Source of the DNA: Marinobacterium sp. xm-d-530 | GTDB taxonomy: Bacteria; Pseudomonadota; Gammaproteobacteria; Pseudomonadales; Balneatricaceae | Assembly: GCF_013283365.1 (NCBI RefSeq) | Contig: NZ_WBYM01000006.1 | Span: 1 to 64,000 of the forward strand | Direction: 5' to 3' | DNA length: 64,000 nucleotides | The notes under the pieces: generated by a model | Told to the model about the DNA's origin: nothing | The model's database searches: none | The model's input: the letters and a program-made list of their open reading frames with translations, nothing else | Position numbers and translations under genes: made by a program | Shown here: piece after piece, positions 8,787 through 18,006 of the stretch | Numbering within the stretch: position 1 is the first letter of the stretch | Layout of the letters: the number at the start of each line of letters is the position of its first letter

Positions 8787-10643
8787 CTAATCTAATTGAT
8801 CAACGCGCTGGCCTTGCAACGCTTTTTGGATTGATTGATCCATTCTGCGGGCTGCGAAGAAGTCACTTACTTGGGCGAGATGCTCTACGCCGGACTCTAT
8901 CGCTTTAGAGCTCGCACCATCACGAAGCGAACGCAGAACGTCAATTTCTGAAAGAAGATCCTGTCGCTCCTGATCGCTCAGCAACTGCTCGCCATCTTCA
9001 GCAATCGCCGCTTCAAGCGATACGATTAAACGATCTGCCTCAACCTGCTGTTCACGCAAGGCGCGCCGCTCTTTATCATCTGCAGCAAACTGATAAGAAT
9101 CCGTTAGCATCTGAGTAATTTCAGAGTCACTCAAACCGTAAGAGGGTTTCACTTGAACCGCACTCTCAATACCGGTTGATAGCTCTTTGGCTGAGACATT
9201 CAATAGACCATCCGCATCAACCTGAAAGGTGACTCGGATTTTAGCGGCGCCAGCCGCCATAGGAGGGATACCGCGCAGAGTAAATTGAGCCAGTGATCGG
9301 CAGTCATCTACCAACTCACGCTCACCTTGCAGCACATGCACCAACATAGCCGTTTGACCATCTTGGTAGGTTGTAAACTCTTGAGCGCGAGCAACAGGAA
9401 TCGGCGTATTGCGATGAATTACCTTCTCAACCAAACCACCCATAGTCTCCAACCCTAAAGAGAGAGGGAGCACATCTAACAGCAGCAGCTCTGCATCCGG
9501 TTTATTGCCCGCTAAAATATCGGCCTGAAGAGCTGCACCCACCGCCACCACACGATCAGGATCTATGTCGGTATGAGGCTGGCGATTAAAGAACGCCTCG
9601 ACCCCAGCAACAACGGCTGGCACACGAGTTGAACCACCCACCATCACAACATCGTTGATCTCATCTGGCTTGATGCCCGCATCTTTTAAGGTACGTTTGC
9701 AGGCACGAAGCGTTTTCGACACAAGGGGTGCCGTCAACTGTTCAAACTGCTGACGCGTCACCAAAACTTCTTGATCATTAGCCAAGGTTAGAGTGACTGA
9801 ATCTGAATCCGTCAGTGACTCTTTTGCACGGCGCGCTTGAACCATAAGAGATCGCATAACCGCAGGTGTACGCTCTAGCTCAGGCGCTTGCTCTAGCAAC
9901 CATTCAGCTAAAGCGTGATCAAAATCATCACCCCCAAGCGCCGAATCTCCACCCGTAGCCAGCACCTCAAACACACCCTTAGTCAGGCGCAGTATAGAGA
10001 TATCAAAGGTACCGCCACCTAAATCGTAAACCGCTACGACGCCTTTATCCTGTTGATCTAAACCGTAAGCGACCGCTGCCGCAGTAGGCTCATTCAGAAG
10101 GCGAAGAACTTTCAAGCCGGCCAGCGTGGCCGCATCTTTGGTGGCCTGACGCTGTGCATCATCAAAGTAGGCTGGAACCGTAATAACAGCCCCTTCAAGC
10201 TCACCACCCAAAGATTCGGCAGCACGAGCTGAAAGCGCTTTAAGAATATCCGCAGAGATTTGAACCGGACTCAAATCACCCAAGGCTGTTTTGAGGTAGG
10301 GCATCCCCCCCTCGCCTTCTGAAAACTGATAAGGAAGTTGATCGCCTAAAGTTAACACTTCATTTGAGGAGCGACCCATTAAGCGCTTAATGGATTGAAT
10401 CGTGTTAAATGGATCGTCGCTTACTCTCGACAGCGCTTCAGCACCGACGATGGCACCAGCCTCTGAGTAGTGGACAACCGAGGGCAGCAAATGGCGCCCT
10501 GCCTCATCAGAAAGTGTCTCTGCAACACCATTTCTAACCGACGCCACCAGTGAATTAGTGGTGCCTAAATCGATCCCTACCGCCAACTTACGTTGATGGG
10601 GATCCAAACTCATTCCGGGCTCTGCAATTTGCAAAAGCGCCAT
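8787..10643 (-). CDS. hscA: Fe-S assembly Hsp70 chaperone HscA
   Basis: Specialised Hsp70 that, with HscB, helps transfer Fe-S clusters from IscU to target proteins. The 618-residue product has the actin-like ATPase domain ([12 protein letters not shown] about residues 23-34; DLGGGTFD about 207-214; MVGGSTRVP) and a substrate-binding domain with a helical lid. It is slightly shorter than DnaK and lacks the acidic DnaK tail, as expected for HscA. It starts 2 nt after the hscB stop codon. Confidence 0.97.
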   Translation of the reverse strand: MALLQIAEPGMSLDPHQRKLAVGIDLGTTNSLVASVRNGVAETLSDEAGRHLLPSVVHYSEAGAIVGAEALSRVSDDPFNTIQSIKRLMGRSSNEVLTLGDQLPYQFSEGEGGMPYLKTALGDLSPVQISADILKALSARAAESLGGELEGAVITVPAYFDDAQRQATKDAATLAGLKVLRLLNEPTAAAVAYGLDQQDKGVVAVYDLGGGTFDISILRLTKGVFEVLATGGDSALGGDDFDHALAEWLLEQAPELERTPAVMRSLMVQARRAKESLTDSDSVTLTLANDQEVLVTRQQFEQLTAPLVSKTLRACKRTLKDAGIKPDEINDVVMVGGSTRVPAVVAGVEAFFNRQPHTDIDPDRVVAVGAALQADILAGNKPDAELLLLDVLPLSLGLETMGGLVEKVIHRNTPIPVARAQEFTTYQDGQTAMLVHVLQGERELVDDCRSLAQFTLRGIPPMAAGAAKIRVTFQVDADGLLNVSAKELSTGIESAVQVKPSYGLSDSEITQMLTDSYQFAADDKERRALREQQVEADRLIVSLEAAIAEDGEQLLSDQERQDLLSEIDVLRSLRDGASSKAIESGVEHLAQVSDFFAARRMDQSIQKALQGQRVDQLD

Positions 10644-10645
10644 GA

Positions 10646-11179
10646 CTAAAACTCCTCATCGAGGCGATCTTCCATGGCCTCTATCTCAGACAGTAGTTTC
10701 TTTAAAAATTGCAGCTTGCGAACAGACTCTTCAGCCGACTCCAAATCACCACCCGCATAAGCCACCTGAAAATGATCAAAGCAGGCTTTTTCCAACTCCA
10801 CAGTTTGTGACTCTAAAGCTTCTAGAGTAGCGAAAGGGTCTGCGGCTTCGGGCGCTTCAGCTAAGGTTTCGCGAAGCTCCATCTGCTGCATTAAAAAGTC
10901 CATTGGCAGCTGCTTTCTTGACTCTTCACCGGTCAGCACACCTTGTAATGAGAGAAGGTACTGTGCACGCGAGAGTGGTGACTTAAGCGTTTCATAGGCG
11001 GTGTTGAGGTGAGTACTGTTCTGCACAGCCTGGCGCTGTTCAGCATCACCTTTGTGAGCAAATCGGTCTGGGTGATACTCTTTTTGCAGCTCTCGAAACG
11101 CTGTATCGAGGAGTGCACGATCAAGAACAAAACCTGCTTCAAGACCGAAGAGTTCGAAATAGTTTTGAGAAAGATTCAA
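10646..11179 (-). CDS. hscB: Fe-S assembly J-domain co-chaperone HscB
   Basis: J-protein that delivers IscU to HscA and stimulates its ATPase. The 177-residue product has an N-terminal J domain with the HPD motif in YHPDRF (about residues 35-40) and a C-terminal three-helix IscU-binding domain. Length and operon position between iscA and hscA are standard. Confidence 0.95.
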   Translation of the reverse strand: MNLSQNYFELFGLEAGFVLDRALLDTAFRELQKEYHPDRFAHKGDAEQRQAVQNSTHLNTAYETLKSPLSRAQYLLSLQGVLTGEESRKQLPMDFLMQQMELRETLAEAPEAADPFATLEALESQTVELEKACFDHFQVAYAGGDLESAEESVRKLQFLKKLLSEIEAMEDRLDEEF

Positions 11180-11198
11180 GAATTAAGCCTTAACCGGT

Positions 11199-11522
11199 TT
11201 AAACATGGAAACTTTCGCCGCAACCACACTCACTGGCGACGTTCGGGTTATTGAACTGAAAGCCTTCGTTGAGCCCCTCTTTGACGAAGTCGAGCTCTGT
11301 ACCCTCTAGATAGACAAGGCTTTTTGGATCAACAACAACCTTAACGCCCTCAAACTCGTATACAGAGTCTTCACTGTTAAGTTCGTCAACATACTCCAGA
11401 ACGTACGCCATGCCTGAACATCCTGAGGTCTTAACCCCTAAACGGATACCAATGCCCTTGCCGCGTTTTTCTAAATACTTAGCCACATGGTTAGCAGCTG
11501 CTGACGTCATCGAAATTGACAT
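11199..11522 (-). CDS. iscA: A-type Fe-S carrier IscA
   Basis: Carrier for Fe-S clusters in the ISC pathway. The 107-residue product has the three conserved cysteines of the HesB/IscA family: Cys35 (TSGCSGMAY), Cys99 and Cys101 (ECGCGESF). The position between iscU and hscB supports IscA rather than ErpA. Confidence 0.96.
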   Translation of the reverse strand: MSISMTSAAANHVAKYLEKRGKGIGIRLGVKTSGCSGMAYVLEYVDELNSEDSVYEFEGVKVVVDPKSLVYLEGTELDFVKEGLNEGFQFNNPNVASECGCGESFHV

Positions 11523-11564
11523 AAAAACCTTCTACCTAAACTGTCTACCAGAGGTTAAATGCGA

Positions 11565-11945
11565 TTACTTCTGCTTGCCGCGGTAATCTTCAATGGCTGC
11601 TTTGATTGCATCTTCTGCCAAAACTGAACAGTGAATCTTAACTGGAGGAAGCGCTAGCTCTTCAGCGATTTTAGCATTTTTCAGCTCAGCCGCCTCGTCC
11701 AGTGTCATACCTTTGACCCATTCAGTCACTAATGAGCTAGATGCAATGGCAGAGCCACAACCATAGGTTTTAAACTTTGCATCCTCAATCACGCCGTCAT
11801 CACTGACTTTGATTTGAAGTCTCATTACGTCACCACATGCAGGTGCACCGACCATGCCGGTACCTACGTGTGGATCATCACTTTCCATTTTGCCAACATT
11901 ACGAGGATTCTCGTAGTGATCAATTACTTTATCGCTGTAAGCCAT
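11565..11945 (-). CDS. iscU: Fe-S cluster scaffold IscU
   Basis: Scaffold on which [2Fe-2S] and [4Fe-4S] clusters are built. The 126-residue product keeps the ligands Cys37 (PACGDVM), Cys63 (YGCGSA), His105 and Cys106 (KIHCSVLAEDA), with the LPPVK motif recognised by HscA at about 99-103. It starts 22 nt after iscS. Confidence 0.98.
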   Translation of the reverse strand: MAYSDKVIDHYENPRNVGKMESDDPHVGTGMVGAPACGDVMRLQIKVSDDGVIEDAKFKTYGCGSAIASSSLVTEWVKGMTLDEAAELKNAKIAEELALPPVKIHCSVLAEDAIKAAIEDYRGKQK

Positions 11946-11967
11946 GCTGATCTCCTCTCACTGAGTA

Positions 11968-13182
11968 TTAGTGATGTACCCACTCAACCTTAGTTAAATC
12001 CACACCGTCCTTGTACATATCCCACAAAGGCGATAATTCACGAAGTTTTTCTACGGCCACACGTGCTTGTGCCGCTGCGTAATCCACCTCTTCATCGGTC
12101 GTAAATCGACCAAAAGAGAAACGGATCGAGCTGTGCGCCATCTCATCATTGAGGCCCAATGCACGTAGCACGTAAGAGGGCTCAAGGCTTGCTGATGTAC
12201 AAGCAGAACCAGAAGAGACCGCCAAATCTTTCAGAGACATCAGAAGTGATTCACCCTCAACAAAGGCAAAACTCACATTCAGGTTGCCTGGGTAGCGCTG
12301 CTCAACAGAACCATTGATATGAACCTCTTCCATATCGCTGATTTGTGACCAGAAACGATCACGAAGTTCAGCCAAACGCTTATGCTCTTGCTCCATCGAT
12401 GCTTGAGCAATCGCGCAGGCTTCACCCATACCAACCAACTGGTGAGTTGCCAAAGTACCTGAGCGCATACCGCGCTCATGGCCACCACCATGTATTTGAG
12501 CTTCAATACGTACACGTGGCTTACGACGCACATACAGTGCACCGACACCTTTCGGGCCATACATTTTGTGGCCACAAAGTGACATTAGATCGACCTTCAT
12601 CTCGGCCATATCGATTGGTAACTTGCCAGCACTTTGCGCAGCATCTACGTGGAACAGCACACCGTGCTTACGAGTCAATTCACCGATCGCCGCAATATCA
12701 GTAATCGTGCCAATCTCATTGTTGACGTGCATCAGAGAGACAAGAATGGTGTCATCGCGAAGCGCATCTGCCACCATCTGTGGCGTAATCAGACCGTCGC
12801 TACCCGGTGTTAGGTAGGTCACTTCATACCCTTCACGCTCTAATTGGCGACAGGTGTCGAGGACCGCTTTGTGCTCAATCTTAGAGGTAATGATGTGCTT
12901 ACCCTTCTTATGGTAGAAGTGCGCAACACCTTTAATGGCCAAGTTATCTGATTCGGTAGCGCCTGAGGTCCAGACGATTTCACGAGGGTCTGCACCAATC
13001 AACTCTGCTACCTGGCGACGGGCAGTCTCAGCCGCCTCTTCCGCCTTCCAACCAAACAGGTGCGAACGTGACGCTGGGTTACCAAAGTTACCATCTGGGG
13101 TAAGGCACGCCATCATCTTTTCAGCAACACGAGGGTCCACCGGTGTTGTCGCTGAGTAATCTAGATAGATCGGCAGTTTCAT
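11968..13182 (-). CDS. iscS: Cysteine desulfurase IscS
   Basis: PLP enzyme that removes sulfur from cysteine for Fe-S clusters, tRNA thiolation and other pathways. The 404-residue product has the PLP lysine in [10 protein letters not shown] (about residue 206) and the mobile-loop catalytic cysteine in [15 protein letters not shown] (about 328), the E. coli IscS-type (group I) loop. It begins 37 nt after iscR. Confidence 0.98.
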   Translation of the reverse strand: MKLPIYLDYSATTPVDPRVAEKMMACLTPDGNFGNPASRSHLFGWKAEEAAETARRQVAELIGADPREIVWTSGATESDNLAIKGVAHFYHKKGKHIITSKIEHKAVLDTCRQLEREGYEVTYLTPGSDGLITPQMVADALRDDTILVSLMHVNNEIGTITDIAAIGELTRKHGVLFHVDAAQSAGKLPIDMAEMKVDLMSLCGHKMYGPKGVGALYVRRKPRVRIEAQIHGGGHERGMRSGTLATHQLVGMGEACAIAQASMEQEHKRLAELRDRFWSQISDMEEVHINGSVEQRYPGNLNVSFAFVEGESLLMSLKDLAVSSGSACTSASLEPSYVLRALGLNDEMAHSSIRFSFGRFTTDEEVDYAAAQARVAVEKLRELSPLWDMYKDGVDLTKVEWVHH

Positions 13183-13219
13183 ACTCTCTCTCCAAAAACG
13201 TTAAACTGAGTTATGGCTC

Positions 13220-13696
13220 TTATGCGCTGGCAACAGAGGGAATTAACCCGTCAGCTGCCGTACTTTGGCTTTGACGATCTGCAACAGCCATTACATCCCT
13301 GCGTTTCAAAAGATCTGCAAGGCTAATATCACTAAGAAAGTTGTGGATCTGATCGCTAAGATCGCTCCACAGATGGTGCGTCAAACAGGTCTCACCGGCC
13401 TGACAGTTACCTTGGCTGTTACAGCCTGTAGCATCAATCGATTCATTAACCGCATCGATGATAGATGCTACAGTAATCTGTTCGCACTCCAGATTGAGCA
13501 GGTAGCCTCCACCTGGCCCCCGCACACTGGTCACCAGTGCGCACTTACGCAACTTGGCAAAAAGCTGCTCAAGATAGGATAAAGAGATACCCTGTCTTTC
13601 AGAAATATCCGCCAAACTGACTGGTCCTTTCTCTTTGTTGAGCGCCAAATCAAGCATCGCGGTTACGGCATATCGCCCTTTGGTTGTAAGTCGCAT
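13220..13696 (-). CDS. iscR: Fe-S cluster-sensing Rrf2 regulator IscR
   Basis: Repressor of the isc operon when it holds a [2Fe-2S] cluster. The 158-residue product has an Rrf2 winged helix-turn-helix (1-75) and the ligands Cys92, Cys98, Cys104 and His107, at the same positions as in E. coli. Two type-1 IscR half-palindromic sites overlap its promoter, so autoregulation is very likely. Confidence 0.97.
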   Translation of the reverse strand: MRLTTKGRYAVTAMLDLALNKEKGPVSLADISERQGISLSYLEQLFAKLRKCALVTSVRGPGGGYLLNLECEQITVASIIDAVNESIDATGCNSQGNCQAGETCLTHHLWSDLSDQIHNFLSDISLADLLKRRDVMAVADRQSQSTAADGLIPSVASA

Positions 13697-13728
13697 AAGA
13701 CCTTCCTACACCCTATTGTGTTAAAGGT

Positions 13729-13757
13729 ATTATCTAAAACCCTACAAAAACAGTCAA
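13729..13757 (-). promoter_or_regulatory. isc operon promoter
   Basis: On the minus strand, -35 TTGACT (13752-13757) and -10 GATAAT (13729-13734) are separated by exactly 17 bp. This is a near-consensus sigma-70 promoter. The -35 lies inside the proximal IscR site, so bound holo-IscR would block polymerase. Confidence 0.8.
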
Positions 13758-13786
13758 CTATTAATCCTACAATTTTAGTCAACTAT
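13739..13786 (-). promoter_or_regulatory. Two tandem type-1 IscR binding sites
   Basis: Two 23-bp sites share the pattern ATAGTTGACT-N6/7-GTAGG(G/A)T on the minus strand, at 13739-13761 and 13764-13786, spaced 25 bp centre to centre. The pattern matches the E. coli type-1 motif recognised by [2Fe-2S]-IscR. The distal site ends at the first base of the trmJ stop codon. Confidence 0.75.
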
Positions 13787-14535
13787 TAATCTTTACGGAT
13801 TGAGCGATTTATCTTGGTCAAAATGCCACGCAAAATATTGACCTCTACTTTGTCTGGTACCGCCCTTAGTAGCAGTCTTCTTAACCGAGTCATTAACTGT
13901 CTTGGATTATCAGGCTCGAGAAACTTAATATCGATCAGTGTCTGCTCAAGATGATTAAACATCAGCTCAATCTCTTTTTGATCTGCCAACTCAATATCCC
14001 AATCCACACCCCATTGCGGCGCTTCTTCAACCACCGACTCTTGCAGCGCCATGCGCAGTTCATACGCGATCACCTGCACAGCTGCGCCGACATTTAATGA
14101 GCTAAAATCGGGATTGGTCGGAATATGAACATGCAGATGACAAGCGTGCAGCTCTTCATTGGTTAAGCCACGATCTTCACGACCAAACAGAATAGCTACT
14201 TTGAAATCATCTGAAGAGTGGGAGAGTCGCTCTGAAACTTGAGCTGATAACTCTCTAGGGTTAACGATCGGCCAAGGGATGTGACGACCTCGAGCACTGG
14301 TGCCCACCACCAACTGACAATCCGCAACTGCTTCCTGTAACGACTCAACGACCAGTGCAGATTCAAGAATATCATCCGCTCTCGAAGAGCGAGCATTGGC
14401 TTCAGGGTGAGGAAAGAGTTTGGGCTCTACCAGACAGAGTTCAGACAGCCCCATATTCTTCATAGCACGCGCAGCAGCACCAATGTTCCCTGGGTGGGTG
14501 GTATTAACTAACACGATTCGGATTTTATCTAACAT
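13786..14535 (-). CDS. trmJ: tRNA (cytidine/uridine-2'-O-)-methyltransferase TrmJ
   Basis: SPOUT-class enzyme methylating the ribose at position 32 of tRNAs. The 249-residue product has the knot motifs VNTTHPGNIGAAARAM (N-terminus), ILFGREDRGLTNEEL (about 135-149) and IPTNPDFSSLNVGAAVQV, then a TrmJ-specific C-terminal extension. It is next to iscR on one side and divergent from suhB on the other, as in E. coli. Confidence 0.95.
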   Translation of the reverse strand: MLDKIRIVLVNTTHPGNIGAAARAMKNMGLSELCLVEPKLFPHPEANARSSRADDILESALVVESLQEAVADCQLVVGTSARGRHIPWPIVNPRELSAQVSERLSHSSDDFKVAILFGREDRGLTNEELHACHLHVHIPTNPDFSSLNVGAAVQVIAYELRMALQESVVEEAPQWGVDWDIELADQKEIELMFNHLEQTLIDIKFLEPDNPRQLMTRLRRLLLRAVPDKVEVNILRGILTKINRSIRKD

Positions 14536-14622
14536 CTGTCTCTCCCTGAGCGGGCGTGATTCTAACAGATGACGCCATGAATCACATCTGCTCGATAGTA
14601 GCGGTTTTGTAGCGGTCTGAGG

Positions 14623-14650
14623 TATAATGAAATTCGCTCTTTTAACAATT
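14623..14650 (+). promoter_or_regulatory. suhB promoter -10 and boxA-like leader element
   Basis: A perfect TATAAT at 14623-14628 is followed by GCTCTTTTAACAATT at 14636-14650. The second element matches boxA of the rRNA leader in this window (GCTCTTTAACAATT) with one extra T. It lies 14 nt before the suhB ATG. In E. coli SuhB represses itself through a boxA in its own leader; the arrangement here suggests the same feedback. No convincing -35 is seen. Confidence 0.6.
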
Positions 14651-14664
14651 CCGGATACTTACTG

Positions 14665-15465
14665 ATGCAACCAATGGTTAACATCGCCCTACGGGCTGCC
14701 CGTCAGGCTAGTGAACAGATCACTCACGCTTTAGAACGTCTCGACCTCATTAAAAGCGAGCAGTCGAGTGTCGCTACTTTTTTAAGCGATACGTGCAAAA
14801 ACGTTGAACGCACTATTGCGTTTAACATCCAAAAAGCGAACCCACACCACAGCATCTTCGGTGAGTATTCAGGTGAGTACCCAGCTCAAGAAGAGGGCCC
14901 TAACCCTTGTGAGTGGCGAGTACACCCTATCGACAGTGTTGTTCACTTTTCAAACGCAATCCCCTCTTTTGCGCTGTGCATTACTGGAACTATCCGCGGT
15001 AAAGTTGAACACGCACTGATTCTTAACCCCATTACCGGTGAAGAGTTTACTGCGAGCAACGGTCAAGGCGCACAGCTAAACGGCAAACGCCTTCGTGTCA
15101 GCAACAGCAAAGCGCTTGATAGCACTCTGATCGGAACCGGTTTCTTGGGTCGTCCTTCAGACAAGAGCAACCTTGATCTACAACTGAACATTAACCGCGC
15201 ATTGATTGAAGCGAACGCTGACATTTTCAGCACCGGTTCTGTCGCACTGAATCTAGCTTACACTGCAGCCGGTCGAATTGACGGCGTTGTTCAGAAAGGC
15301 GTGGTGGCAGAAGAGATCGATGCAGGCCTACTCATTCTTCGCGAAGCGGGTGGCCTATCGGCTGATTTTACAGGCGGAACTGACATCCGCGGCAAAGGTG
15401 AGCTGATCGCCGCTAACCCGAAACTGTTTAAAGCACTGGTTACCAAGGTTCATAGCCTTAAATAA
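14665..15465 (+). CDS. suhB: SuhB-family protein with degraded phosphatase active site
   Basis: A 266-residue member of the inositol monophosphatase fold, collinear with E. coli SuhB from the N-terminus (MVNIALRAAR) to the C-terminus. Several catalytic metal-site residues are changed: the E. coli Asp44 position is Cys44; the EES motif reads EYS (Glu67 kept); the usual DPLDGT reads HPIDSV (first Asp is His87, Gly-Thr is Ser91-Val92); and WDxAAG reads EEIDAG (metal Asp is Glu217). Phosphatase activity is therefore doubtful. In E. coli the role of SuhB in rRNA antitermination does not need catalysis, so that role is the better guess here. A terminator follows at 15475. Confidence 0.88.
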   Translation: MQPMVNIALRAARQASEQITHALERLDLIKSEQSSVATFLSDTCKNVERTIAFNIQKANPHHSIFGEYSGEYPAQEEGPNPCEWRVHPIDSVVHFSNAIPSFALCITGTIRGKVEHALILNPITGEEFTASNGQGAQLNGKRLRVSNSKALDSTLIGTGFLGRPSDKSNLDLQLNINRALIEANADIFSTGSVALNLAYTAAGRIDGVVQKGVVAEEIDAGLLILREAGGLSADFTGGTDIRGKGELIAANPKLFKALVTKVHSLK

Positions 15466-15474
15466 TCATTCTAA

Positions 15475-15502
15475 AGGCGGGTTGATCCCGCCTCTGTTTT
15501 TT
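15475..15502 (+). terminator. Rho-independent terminator after suhB
   Basis: Stem GGCGGG/CCCGCC (15476-15492) with loop TTGAT is followed by TCTGTTTTTT. It lies 10 nt after the suhB stop codon. Confidence 0.85.
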
Positions 15503-15509
15503 CTATACT
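15482..15509 (+). promoter_or_regulatory. Putative promoter of the FIST-kinase pair
   Basis: -35 TTGATC (15482-15487) and -10 TATACT (15504-15509) are spaced 16 bp, with the expected start about 25 nt before the GTG of the FIST gene. The -35 lies in the loop of the suhB terminator. Confidence 0.45.
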
Positions 15510-15539
15510 GGGTGTTCTAAAAACAAAAAGAACACAACA

Positions 15540-16685
15540 GTGAACGCTCAATCGATATTTACCGCTTCGTCCAGCAACAGCGATCCCGAACTGGCCGTGA
15601 AAGAGCTGAAACATCAGCTCAACGATCCCTCAATTCAATTTGTACTGTTCTTCTGTTCAGCCTCTTTCAATCTTGCGAAGTTGGGCTATGCATTAAACGA
15701 ACAGTTTCATGACATTGGCATTTCAGGCTGCACGACAGCCGGAGAGATAACCCCTAACGGCTATGAGCGCGGGTCGATTACAGCCATTGGTTTCTCTAAC
15801 CAGGATTTTTGTGTTCAAGTCGGCTCCGTGAAGAACCTGAAACGCTTCACTCTAGGCAATGCTCAAACCATGCTGGATCAGTTGCGGTCACAGTGCACCC
15901 TTTCAAGCGCTGCACTGAACGGCTTTGCCATTACTTTGGTTGATGGCCTTTCAATTGACGAAGAGATCTTTCTTGCCACCCTCAACTCTGCACTTGGCTC
16001 AATCCCCAGCTTTGGCGGATCGGCGGGTGATGACGTCAATCTAGCCACCACCCATGTCTTTTTTGACGGTGATTTCCATACCGACGCGGCGGCCGTTTTG
16101 ATGGTCAATACACGATTTGAGTTTGAGGTTTTTACAACCCACCACCTACTCCCAACCGATAACAAGTTTGTGGTGACGGACGCTGAACCGCAAAACAGAA
16201 AAGTCAATGAACTCAATGCCGACCTAGCGGCGACCGAGTATGCCGATGCACTTGAGCTATCAGTCGATCAGTTAAATAACGATATCTGCACGCTCAACCC
16301 CTTGGCTGTCAAAATTGGTGAGCAGTATTTTATTCGCTCCATCCAATCCATTGAGCCCGATTCCAGCCTGACGTTCTTTTGCGCAATGGAGAATGGCATC
16401 GCGTTAACACTGATGCAGCCCAAGGATTTAAAAGAGAATCTGATCGATCTATTCAATGGCATTGAGAGTCGCATTGGAAAACCACAGATAGTGATTGGCT
16501 GCGACTGTTTTTTACGACGCAGGGAAGCCGAACTTAAAGGTGAAGATCAGCAGGTTTCAGAACTTCTAAAAGCCTTTAATGTGATTGGTTTGAACACCTA
16601 CGGTGAGCAATTCTCAGGCATGCATATTAACCAAACTTTTACTGCAGTCGCCATCGGACAGAGACGGTTGAATGAGTCAGTCTGA
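15540..16685 (+). CDS. FIST-domain sensory protein
   Basis: A 381-residue soluble protein with an N-terminal FIST domain (about 30-215; GISGCTTAGEITPNGY and SFGGSAGDD are typical) and a C-terminal FIST_C domain (about 220-365). FIST domains are predicted small-ligand sensors, possibly for amino acids, and are found with signalling proteins. It starts at GTG with no good Shine-Dalgarno. The 3' end overlaps the hybrid histidine kinase gene by 14 nt, so the two are translationally coupled and probably act together, the FIST protein supplying the input that the kinase lacks. I cannot name the ligand. Confidence 0.85.
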   Translation: MNAQSIFTASSSNSDPELAVKELKHQLNDPSIQFVLFFCSASFNLAKLGYALNEQFHDIGISGCTTAGEITPNGYERGSITAIGFSNQDFCVQVGSVKNLKRFTLGNAQTMLDQLRSQCTLSSAALNGFAITLVDGLSIDEEIFLATLNSALGSIPSFGGSAGDDVNLATTHVFFDGDFHTDAAAVLMVNTRFEFEVFTTHHLLPTDNKFVVTDAEPQNRKVNELNADLAATEYADALELSVDQLNNDICTLNPLAVKIGEQYFIRSIQSIEPDSSLTFFCAMENGIALTLMQPKDLKENLIDLFNGIESRIGKPQIVIGCDCFLRRREAELKGEDQQVSELLKAFNVIGLNTYGEQFSGMHINQTFTAVAIGQRRLNESV

Positions 16686-18006
16686 GTTAGACGCTGCGCA
16701 GAAAGAGAACGCAAAGCTGCGCAAGATCAACCAAGCGCTGATAGAGCGACTGGAGTCAGGCGCCGTTCAACTGGCAAACCCCTACTCCGCCTTTGAGCAT
16801 TCCGTTACGCTTGCTGAACAGGTCAGAGAGCGCACCGATGCACTGAACCAAGCGCTGGAAAAGCTTAACCTAAGCCATAGAGAGCTGAGTCAAGCCAACC
16901 AAGTCGCCGAGCAAGCCAATCTCTCAAAAACGAAATTCCTAGCGGCCGTTAGCCATGATCTACTGCAACCTCTGAATGCCGCCAGACTGTTCGCCACCAC
17001 TCTCGCCGAGCAACCCTTGGATGATCGTCCAAAGTCACTGGTAGATTCGATGACTCGTTCACTCAACGATGTAGAGAACCTTTTGAGAACGCTGGTCGAT
17101 ATCTCCAAGTTGGATGCAGGCGTTGTCCATGCGGATAAAACCAATATCAGAGTTGCACCGATTTTGGAGCAACTCTCAACGGAGTTTGAGGCTGCGGCTC
17201 AACATGCCGGACTGAAGTTTAAACATCGAACCTGTAACGCTTGGGTACACAGTGACTCGCTGCTACTGATTCGATTACTGCGCAATCTTCTGACCAACGC
17301 GATCCGCTATACCAAAACAGGCGGCGTCCTACTCTCCGCAAGGCAACGTGGTGACAAATTGCTGATACAGGTATGGGACACTGGTGAGGGAATTAGCCAA
17401 GAGGATCAGAAGAGCATCTTTGATGAGTTCAAACGACTACCCAATGCGGACAAAGCGCACGATAAAGGGTTAGGGCTTGGCCTATCGATCGTCGATAAAA
17501 TTGCAAAGGTGTTAAACCATACGTTGACTGTGACATCGACACTGGGCAAAGGATCAGTCTTCAGCCTTGAGATCCCAATTTTAAATAGAGCACAGGAGCC
17601 GGCTAACGATCCATCCCCCCTCCATCCTTCTCTCTCCTCATCCCTTCAGGGTAAACAGATCCTCGTGGTCGATAACGATGCGACCATTTGTGAAGCCATG
17701 AGTCAGCTTCTCACACACTGGGGGGCTAATGTCGCGACCTCACTGAACGGTGAAGCCTTAGGGGATAAGATCGATCTGGGAAGCGTTGATCTGTTAATCG
17801 TAGATTACCATCTGGATCAGGGTACCGGCATCGATCTAGCAAAGCGTTTACTTGAGCAGAGCTCCATCGATATTCCTGTACTGGTCGTGACGGCCAACCA
17901 TAGCCAGAGTCTCAATGAGACGATTCGACAAGAGGGTTTTAGCCTGCTGCACAAACCGCTAAAGCCTTTACTCTTTAGGCAGCGCTTGCGACAGCTGTTG
18001 GGCTAG
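16672..18006 (+). CDS. Soluble hybrid histidine kinase with C-terminal receiver
   Basis: A 444-residue kinase with no transmembrane segment. Residues 1-85 form a coiled coil; the dimerisation/phosphoacceptor helix has His95 (AAVSHDLLQPLNAAR); the ATPase domain has N-box Asn205/Asn209, DTGEGI (about 256-261) and GLGLGLSIV; the receiver (337-444) has acidic residues Asp344/Asp346, phosphoacceptor Asp388 and Lys428. The H-box subtype resembles the ErcS'/NahK class of Pseudomonas. It is coupled to the upstream FIST gene and shares a CTAG with the convergent LuxR-type regulator: the last bases of the two genes overlap. The likely partner is that regulator. Confidence 0.88.
   Translation: MSQSELDAAQKENAKLRKINQALIERLESGAVQLANPYSAFEHSVTLAEQVRERTDALNQALEKLNLSHRELSQANQVAEQANLSKTKFLAAVSHDLLQPLNAARLFATTLAEQPLDDRPKSLVDSMTRSLNDVENLLRTLVDISKLDAGVVHADKTNIRVAPILEQLSTEFEAAAQHAGLKFKHRTCNAWVHSDSLLLIRLLRNLLTNAIRYTKTGGVLLSARQRGDKLLIQVWDTGEGISQEDQKSIFDEFKRLPNADKAHDKGLGLGLSIVDKIAKVLNHTLTVTSTLGKGSVFSLEIPILNRAQEPANDPSPLHPSLSSSLQGKQILVVDNDATICEAMSQLLTHWGANVATSLNGEALGDKIDLGSVDLLIVDYHLDQGTGIDLAKRLLEQSSIDIPVLVVTANHSQSLNETIRQEGFSLLHKPLKPLLFRQRLRQLLG

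Noticed and set aside
13739-13786. Tandem repeat of mobile origin before iscR
   Set aside because: The two similar 23-mers are better explained as paired IscR operator sites overlapping the promoter.
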